DNA from: an uncultured Duganella sp. | GTDB taxonomy: Bacteria; Pseudomonadota; Gammaproteobacteria; Burkholderiales; Burkholderiaceae | Direction: 5' to 3' | DNA length: 10,294 nucleotides | NCBI GenBank assembly: GCA_946482335.1 | Contig: CAMLRG010000195.1 | Location: 1-10,294, forward strand | Shown: positions 5,932 through 10,294 of the stretch, one piece after another | Position numbering within the stretch: the first letter of the stretch is position 1 | Layout: each line of letters starts with the position of its first letter | Program-made: the position numbers and the translations under genes | Notes under the pieces: generated by a model | Seen by the model: only the letters and a program-made list of their open reading frames with translations | What the model was told of the DNA's origin: nothing | Databases searched by the model: none

Positions 5932-6837
5932 TTACTCAACCTGTAGCGGGATAATGCCCGGCACGCTGGCCGGAGTGGAGCAGGGCTCTTCGTCGAAGGC
6001 GATGTCGCCCAGCGGGTTGGCGACGCCGTCGGCCTTGATGTCCTTGAAACCGAACAGTTCGCGGTCCATCAGGTGCGAGGGCACCACGGTGGACAGCGCG
6101 GAGAAAGTGTTCTCCACGCGGCCCGGGTGCTTCTTCTCCCATTCGCGCAGCATGGCCTTGATCTGCTTGCGCTGCAGGTTTTCCTGCGAGCCGCACAGGT
6201 CGCACGGGATGATGGGGAAGTTCTTCACGGCCGCGTAGCGTTCGGTGTCTTCTTCCTTCACATAGGCCAGCGGACGGATCACCATATGCTTGCCGTCGTC
6301 CGACACCAGCTTGGCCGGCATGCCCTTGATCTTCCCGCCGAAGAACATATTGAGGAAGAAGGTCTCAAGGATGTCGTCGCGGTGGTGGCCGAGGGCGATC
6401 TTGTTGCAGCCCAGTTCATCGGCCACGCGGTACAGGATGCCGCGGCGCAGGCGCGAACACAGCGAGCAGGTAGTTTTGCCTTCCGGGATCAGGCGCTTGA
6501 CGATGGAGTAAGTGTCCTGGTTCTCGATATGGAAAGGCACGCCCAGCTTTTCCAGGTAGGCCGGCAGCACGTCGGCCGGGAAGTTCGGCTGCTTCTGGTC
6601 CAGGTTGACGGCCACGATCTCGAAGTTGATTGGAGCGCGTTCGCGCAGCGTCATCAGGATGTCCAGCAAGGCGTAGGAATCCTTGCCGCCCGACAGGCAG
6701 ACCATCACTTTGTCGCCATCCTCGATCATGTTGAAGTCGCCGATGGCCTGGCCCACCAGGCGGCACAGGCGCTTGTGCAGCTTGTTGTTTTCGTAGGCTT
6801 CCTTGTCGGAGGCCTTGGTATCGACGACGGCGTTCAT
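5932..6837 (-). CDS. ttcA: tRNA 2-thiocytidine(32) synthetase TtcA
   Basis: TtcA installs sulfur on cytidine 32 of certain tRNAs, using ATP to activate the base and an iron-sulfur cluster in the process. Visible hallmarks, numbered from the ATG at 6837 (301 residues), are the PP-loop SGGKDS (49-54), the first cysteine pair CSLC (124-127) in [14 protein letters not shown], the segment [19 protein letters not shown], and the second pair CDLC (212-215) in [16 protein letters not shown]. The frame is open further upstream, but 6837 is chosen because AAGGA lies 6 bases before it and its ATG overlaps the folB stop as ATGA, a classic sign of translational coupling. Length is close to the usual about 310. 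It is the last gene of the operon with folB and the pteridine reductase. Its 3' end is duplicated as a broken copy 2.3 kb away, at the far side of the AT-rich island. Confidence 0.97.
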   Translation of the reverse strand: MNAVVDTKASDKEAYENNKLHKRLCRLVGQAIGDFNMIEDGDKVMVCLSGGKDSYALLDILMTLRERAPINFEIVAVNLDQKQPNFPADVLPAYLEKLGVPFHIENQDTYSIVKRLIPEGKTTCSLCSRLRRGILYRVADELGCNKIALGHHRDDILETFFLNMFFGGKIKGMPAKLVSDDGKHMVIRPLAYVKEEDTERYAAVKNFPIIPCDLCGSQENLQRKQIKAMLREWEKKHPGRVENTFSALSTVVPSHLMDRELFGFKDIKADGVANPLGDIAFDEEPCSTPASVPGIIPLQVE

Positions 6838-7232
6838 GCTTCTTCCTTGATCTTGAATACTTCCACGCCCACGCCTTCGCAATCCGGATACACGTCAGGC
6901 TTCATGGTCGACACGCGCGCGGCGCGCACGCTCGGGTGGGCCAGCATGGCTCGCACCACGTCGTCCACCAGGGTTTCCTGCAGGTGCACGTGGCCTTCGG
7001 CCATGCGGCGCGCAATGGTCTCGCGCATGAAGTCGTAGTCCACCACTTCGTGCAGTTCGTCGGACTTGGGCGTCGACACCGCGAGCGGGATGTACAGGTC
7101 GACGTTGATCAGGACGCGCTGTTCGCCCTTTTTCTCGAAATCGTGCACGCCGATATTGATCAGCACTTCGTAGTTGCGCAGGAACAGCCGGCGGCAGTCT
7201 TGCAGTTGCGGGTGAATCAGGGCGGACAGCAT
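6834..7232 (-). CDS. folB: Dihydroneopterin aldolase FolB
   Basis: Cytosolic folate-pathway enzyme that cleaves 7,8-dihydroneopterin to 6-hydroxymethyl-dihydropterin and glycolaldehyde. The 132-residue length is slightly longer than typical (about 120) owing to an N-terminal extension [15 protein letters not shown]. Family features in order: [20 protein letters not shown] with E33, the VDYDFM segment with Y67, LQETLVDDV with E86 and [20 protein letters not shown] with the catalytic-type lysine K111; the spacing of these four fits the active-site residues known from FolB. The stop overlaps the ttcA start by four bases (ATGA), and the upstream reductase gene ends 29 bases before its ATG. The ribosome site is weak (AAGG about 11 bases before the ATG), so translation may depend partly on readthrough coupling from the gene before. 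Confidence 0.95.
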   Translation of the reverse strand: MLSALIHPQLQDCRRLFLRNYEVLINIGVHDFEKKGEQRVLINVDLYIPLAVSTPKSDELHEVVDYDFMRETIARRMAEGHVHLQETLVDDVVRAMLAHPSVRAARVSTMKPDVYPDCEGVGVEVFKIKEEA

Positions 7233-7261
7233 GGTGCGGAAACCTTAAAAGTGAAAATTCT

Positions 7262-8047
7262 TCATTTGGCCAGGAACATCACGTCGCGCGGCGACGGCTG
7301 CAGGTGCTGGCCGCCATCGACCAGCAGGGTGGTGCCGGTCATTGCGCGCGCGCCCGCCGCGTAGACCACGGCGGCGGCAATATCCTCGGGAGTGCTGGAG
7401 CGGCCCAGCGGCGTCCGGGTATGCGCCTTGGCAAAGCCTTCCTCGCTCTGGTCGCCGGACACCATGGTGATGCCGGGCGCCACGCCCACCACCCGGACTT
7501 TCGGCGCCAGCGACTGCGCCAGCATCGTATTGGCTGCCTGCAGCGCCGCCTTGGACAGGGTATAGGACAGGAAATCAGGGTTGAGATTATAAAGCTTCTG
7601 GTCCAGCAGGTTGACGACCACCGCCTCGCCGCCTTCCGGCGTGGCGTCGTACAGGGCGCGCGCCAGCAGGACCGGGGCCGCCACGTTGCAGTGCATATGG
7701 GCGTCGAGGCGGGCCAGGTTGAAATCGAAATCGCTGTCGTAGTCGAACAGGGAAGCATTGTTCACCACGCAGTCGATGCGTTCCAGCGCCGCTACCGCTT
7801 GCGGCAGCAGGCCGCGCACCGCGGCTTCATCGGCAAGCTCGCATTGCAGGGTGACGGCACGGCGGCCCAGGGCGGCGATTTCGCGCGCCACGTCGCGCGC
7901 TTCGTCGTGGGAATGGCGGTAATGCACCGCGATGTCCCAGCCGGCGCGTGCCAGGCCGAGCGCGATGGCGCGCCCCAGGCGGCGGCCGGCGCCGGTCACC
8001 AGGGCTACGCGCGGCGTCGGCTCGGGCGTCGGTAATGTCAAAGTCAT
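7262..8047 (-). CDS. Short-chain dehydrogenase of the pteridine reductase (PTR1/FolM-like) type
   Basis: NADPH-dependent short-chain reductase, most likely reducing pterins or folates. Numbered from the ATG at 8047 (261 residues), it has the nucleotide loop TGAGRRLG (18-25), where RR replaces the usual glycine-rich form and favours NADPH, then NNAS (96-99), D149 in LLDQKLYNLN, and Y162-x3-K166 in SYTLSKAA. An aspartate 13 residues before the tyrosine instead of serine is the signature of PTR1/FolM (D181, Y194, K198 in Leishmania PTR1). GQHLQPSPRDV forms the C-terminus. A TTG six bases upstream (8053) is a possible alternative start; neither has a good ribosome site. It lies 29 bases upstream of folB in the same direction, which strongly supports a pterin role. 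Whether it supplies tetrahydromonapterin, dihydrofolate reductase activity or a salvage function cannot be told. Confidence 0.85.
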   Translation of the reverse strand: MTLTLPTPEPTPRVALVTGAGRRLGRAIALGLARAGWDIAVHYRHSHDEARDVAREIAALGRRAVTLQCELADEAAVRGLLPQAVAALERIDCVVNNASLFDYDSDFDFNLARLDAHMHCNVAAPVLLARALYDATPEGGEAVVVNLLDQKLYNLNPDFLSYTLSKAALQAANTMLAQSLAPKVRVVGVAPGITMVSGDQSEEGFAKAHTRTPLGRSSTPEDIAAAVVYAAGARAMTGTTLLVDGGQHLQPSPRDVMFLAK

Positions 8048-8089
8048 AGTCAAGAATGAGCAAAATGGCGCCGGGCGGCGCTGAACCGC

Positions 8090-8104
8090 TACAATGCCGG
8101 CATG
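8090..8104 (+). promoter_or_regulatory. -10 element placed for near-leaderless transcription of the methyltransferase gene
   Basis: TACAAT (8090-8095) ends 6 bases before the ATG at 8102, so transcription would start at or next to the start codon. No ribosome binding site precedes the ATG, which fits a leaderless message. No convincing -35 box is seen. The 54-base gap to the divergent reductase gene also holds a small GC dyad GCGCC-GGGC-GGCGC (8068-8081). Confidence 0.5.
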
Positions 8105-9265
8105 TCTTTACCAGCACCTTCCCCCGACGCGCTGGCCGCGTCCCAAGCCTTGCAGCGCCTGATTGCCGACGAGATCGCGCGGCAAGGTGGCACCATCCCG
8201 TTCTCACGCTTCATGGAGCTGGCGCTGTACGCGCCCGGCCTGGGCTATTACAGCGGCGGCGCCGCCAAGCTGGGCAAGGATGGCGATTTTACAACGGCAC
8301 CTGAGCTGAGCGTCCTGTTCGGGCAAGCCCTGGCGCACGTCGCAGCCGCTATTATGGACCAAAGCGCGCCGCACATCCTCGAATTCGGCGCCGGCACCGG
8401 CAAGCTGGCGCGCGACATCCTGACCGAGCTGGTCGCCGCCGGCGTGGCGCTCGAAAGCTACGCCATCGTCGAACTGTCCGGCGAACTGCGCGCGCGCCAG
8501 CAAGAGATGCTGCGCGACTTCCCGCAGGTGCGCTGGCTCGATGCGCTGCCGGAATCCTTTGAAGGCGCCGTGTTCGGCAATGAAGTGCTGGATGCGATGC
8601 CGGTCGACGTCGTCACCCTGGCCGAGGATGGCTGGCAAGCGCTGCACGTGGCCGCCGAGGCCGACGAAGCGGGCGGGGCGCGCTTTGCCTGGCGCCCGGT
8701 GGCGGCAGATGCGGCGCTTGCCGCGCAGATCGCGCGCCAGGTCCCCGACGCCGAAGCGCTGCCGGTAGGCTATGTGACCGAAGTGCATGGCGCCGGCTGC
8801 GGTTTCATGGCCACGCTGGCGGCCATGCTGGCCAAGGGCAAGGGCGCCGCCTTCCTGTTCGATTACGGCTTCCCGGCGCGTGAATACTACCTGGGCGACC
8901 GTGCCACCGGCACCCTGATGTGCCACTACCGCCACCACGCCCACGCGGAACCGTTCTACCTGCCCGGCCTGCAGGACATCACGGCCCACGTCGATTTCAC
9001 CGCGATGGCGCTGGCGGCGCAGGATGCCGGTGCCGACGTGCTGGCGTATACCAGCCAGGCCGGCTTCCTGATCGGCGCCGGCATTGGCGACCTGCTGCTG
9101 CGCCATGACCCGGCCGACGCGCTGCGCTATCTGCCGCTGGCCAGCGCACTGCAGAAATTGCTTTCTCCGGCCGAAATGGGAGAATTGTTCAAAGTACTCG
9201 TCATCGGCCATGGCATCGGGTTGCCCCAGCAATTGCTGCATGGCGACCGCAGCCACCGTTTGTAA
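8102..9265 (+). CDS. SAM-dependent methyltransferase, MidA/NDUFAF7 family
   Basis: A 387-residue class I methyltransferase of the family (COG1565) whose mitochondrial member NDUFAF7 methylates an arginine of the respiratory complex I subunit NDUFS2. The bacterial target is not established. Landmarks are the family-specific N-terminus IPFSRFMELALYAPGLGYY (32-50), GDFTTAPELSVLFG (61-74), the SAM site ILEFGAGTGKLA (92-103), the FGNEVLDAMPV segment (158-168), FLFDYGFPAREYY, and the region GTLMCHYRHHAHAEPFYLPG followed by ITAHVDFTAMA, all typical. No signal peptide or membrane segment. It is transcribed divergently from the folate operon and followed after 12 bases by the J-domain gene. The start is fixed by the conserved N-terminus and by the absence of other starts nearby; no ribosome site is visible. 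Confidence 0.93.
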   Translation: MSLPAPSPDALAASQALQRLIADEIARQGGTIPFSRFMELALYAPGLGYYSGGAAKLGKDGDFTTAPELSVLFGQALAHVAAAIMDQSAPHILEFGAGTGKLARDILTELVAAGVALESYAIVELSGELRARQQEMLRDFPQVRWLDALPESFEGAVFGNEVLDAMPVDVVTLAEDGWQALHVAAEADEAGGARFAWRPVAADAALAAQIARQVPDAEALPVGYVTEVHGAGCGFMATLAAMLAKGKGAAFLFDYGFPAREYYLGDRATGTLMCHYRHHAHAEPFYLPGLQDITAHVDFTAMALAAQDAGADVLAYTSQAGFLIGAGIGDLLLRHDPADALRYLPLASALQKLLSPAEMGELFKVLVIGHGIGLPQQLLHGDRSHRL

Positions 9266-9280
9266 TATGATTGAGAGATG
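9266..9280 (+). promoter_or_regulatory. -10-like element directly before the J-domain gene
   Basis: TATGAT (9266-9271), one base from consensus, ends 6 bases before the ATG at 9278, so initiation would fall on the start codon. An in-frame TGA at 9272-9274 excludes an earlier start, and GAG directly touching the ATG is too close to act as a ribosome site. No -35 box is evident, so this is tentative; translation could instead depend on coupling to the preceding gene. Confidence 0.35.
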
Positions 9281-10219
9281 GGAAAGATACATACTCACTA
9301 TGACAACCTGAAAGTGGCGCGTGGCGCGCCGCAGGAAGTCATACGTGCTGCCTACAAGGCCTTGAGCCAGAAATACCATCCTGACAAGAATCCCGGGGAT
9401 GAAAAGGCGGCCCGCATCATGGCGATCGTCAACACGGCCTATGGCACCTTGTCCGATCCGCAGCGGCGCAAGGAGCACGACGAGTGGATCACCCAGGAAG
9501 AATGGGAAATCGAATGGCTGGAAAGCACCAAGCATGAGCCGGCGCACGCCGAGCCCGGCTGGTCCGACCAGCTCGACTTGCCGCGCCGGCGCCGGGCCCT
9601 GAAATCGTGGCGCTTCTGGGGCACGATCGGTGGCGCCGCCGCCGCCGGCTGGCTGGGCGGGGTGCTCAGCGTGGCCGAGCCGCGCGCTGTTTCCAGCGTG
9701 CTGGCCGGCGCCTGGGGCGGCAAGCCGCCCGCCGAACTGACGGCCACCGCCGCGGCCACGCCGAAAATCCACCCCCCGCGCGTGGAAAAAGTCACCCCCG
9801 ACGACGGCTGGGCCGTCGCCAAGCCGTATTCGCCCGAACCCGTGGCCCCCGCCGTGGCACCGCCCATCAAGGTGCTGGCCTTGTCCCAGGTGGTGCTGCC
9901 CAGTGCCGCCATCGATTGCGAAGGCGACGTGGCGCCGCCGGTAGCGCCCAACGGCGAACCCTGGCCGGCCCAATCCGGCTACGTGGAAGGATTCCCGATC
10001 GGAAACAAGGGCGCCGACATGCAGCTCACGCTGGACAATAGTTCCAACGCCGCGCCCGTCTTCATCAAGGTGTACGACCTGGAGCGCCGCTCGAATGTGC
10101 GTTACGCCTATGTGCAGCCGCACGACAAGCTGGTGATCGACCAGCTATCGAATGGCAAGTATGAAATCCGCTACCAGAACCTGAACCTCGGCCCCGGCCA
10201 GGGTGGCTGCACGAAATGA
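9278..10219 (+). CDS. Membrane-anchored J-domain (DnaJ-like) protein
   Basis: A 313-residue type III J-protein. Residues 5-68 form the J domain, with helix II (EVIRAAYKALSQKYHPDKNP) and the invariant HPD at 34-36, which stimulates the ATPase of a DnaK-type chaperone. There is no glycine/phenylalanine region or zinc-finger domain. After an acidic stretch (EEWEIEWLE) and the basic RRRR (103-106) comes one hydrophobic, Gly/Ala-rich segment (about 112-132), a probable membrane span with the J domain inside. The remainder is a Pro/Ala-rich linker (140-230) and a C-terminal beta-rich domain (about 231-305, with ADMQLTLDNSSNAAPVFIKV and the YEIRYQNLN strand), predicted on the periplasmic side. Two cysteines, 214 and 311, lie outside. 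The client is unknown. The gene starts 12 bases after the methyltransferase; its stop codon lies inside the first unit of a repeat. Confidence 0.88.
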   Translation: MGKIHTHYDNLKVARGAPQEVIRAAYKALSQKYHPDKNPGDEKAARIMAIVNTAYGTLSDPQRRKEHDEWITQEEWEIEWLESTKHEPAHAEPGWSDQLDLPRRRRALKSWRFWGTIGGAAAAGWLGGVLSVAEPRAVSSVLAGAWGGKPPAELTATAAATPKIHPPRVEKVTPDDGWAVAKPYSPEPVAPAVAPPIKVLALSQVVLPSAAIDCEGDVAPPVAPNGEPWPAQSGYVEGFPIGNKGADMQLTLDNSSNAAPVFIKVYDLERRSNVRYAYVQPHDKLVIDQLSNGKYEIRYQNLNLGPGQGGCTK

Positions 10220-10258
10220 AAGTCGGCAGCTCTCGACATGAAAGTCGGGGTCAGCTCT
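10216..10258 (+). repeat. Two imperfect direct repeats (ATGAAAGTCGG...CAGCTCT)
   Basis: ATGAAAGTCGGCAGCTCT (10216-10233) recurs as ATGAAAGTCGGGGTCAGCTCT (10238-10258), the second with three extra bases. The first unit begins in the last sense codon of the J-domain gene, so the TGA stop is part of the repeat. This GGGGTCAGCTC style of sequence, followed by a strong hairpin, looks like the scattered intergenic repeats of Oxalobacteraceae chromosomes; that identification is from memory and not tested. Confidence 0.6.
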
Positions 10259-10261
10259 GGC

Positions 10262-10294
10262 AACCGGACATTTCGCTGCGCGAAATGTCCGGTT
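10262..10294. repeat. REP-like perfect hairpin, possible terminator
   Basis: AACCGGACATTTCGC (10262-10276) and its exact complement (10280-10294) enclose a 3-base loop TGC, giving a 15-bp perfect stem that runs to the window edge. It could end transcription of the J-domain gene, but what follows is not visible. Together with the adjacent direct repeats it resembles a repetitive extragenic palindromic element. Confidence 0.65.

Noticed and set aside
6837..6882. Upstream extension of TtcA ([15 protein letters not shown])
   Set aside because: It lies inside the folB coding end, lacks a ribosome site, and the ATGA overlap with AAGGA at the right distance favours the start at 6837.
6073..7038. 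321-codon plus-strand open frame
   Set aside because: Antisense to ttcA and folB, with no recognisable domain.
7304..8035. 243-codon plus-strand open frame
   Set aside because: Antisense to the pteridine reductase gene.
8204..10123. 639-codon open frame on the minus strand
   Set aside because: It lies antisense to two clearly recognised genes (methyltransferase and J-domain protein), has low-complexity His/Gly/Arg-rich composition typical of reverse reading of GC-rich codons, and has no known motif.

Overview
The window looks like a chromosomal segment of a GC-rich betaproteobacterium. The folate/tRNA-thiolation operon, the MidA-type methyltransferase next to it, and the GGGGTCAG-type repeat at the right end fit the Oxalobacteraceae (Massilia/Duganella/Janthinobacterium). 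That placement is inference from gene content and style, not from a database search.

Left part (1-2702): the 3' end of a LacI-family sugar regulator is followed after 6 bases by an AGE-family sugar epimerase/isomerase with its three expected histidines. A secreted HExxH metallopeptidase converges on it, and the two stop codons overlap. Upstream of the peptidase is a perfect 19-bp inverted repeat that overlaps a candidate promoter.

Middle (about 2718-5931): an accessory region. It starts with about 430 bases without a gene, carrying the palindrome and a cluster of TAGAC motifs spaced near the helical repeat. Next comes a small solitary antitoxin-like gene with a -10 box and an operator-like dyad. 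Then comes a degenerate second copy of the 3' end of ttcA. After it lies a visibly AT-rich block with three tandem same-strand genes, each with a strong ribosome binding site and a signal peptide: a bulb-type (mannose-binding) lectin-like protein and two secreted proteins I do not recognise. The block ends against the intact ttcA. The island is therefore bracketed by direct repeats of the ttcA 3' end, as expected if foreign DNA entered at this site and displaced the old gene end. No integrase or transposase is visible.

Right part (5932-10294): core genes. On the minus strand, a PTR1/FolM-like pteridine reductase, folB (dihydroneopterin aldolase) and ttcA (tRNA 2-thiocytidine synthase) form a compact operon; folB and ttcA overlap by ATGA. 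Divergently lie a MidA/NDUFAF7-like methyltransferase and a membrane-anchored J-domain protein. Both have a -10-like hexamer placed so that transcription would start at or next to the ATG. The window ends in a REP-like repeat with a perfect 15-bp hairpin that begins at the stop codon of the J-domain gene.

The best candidates for something undescribed are the lectin plus two-unknown secreted cassette and its insertion at ttcA.
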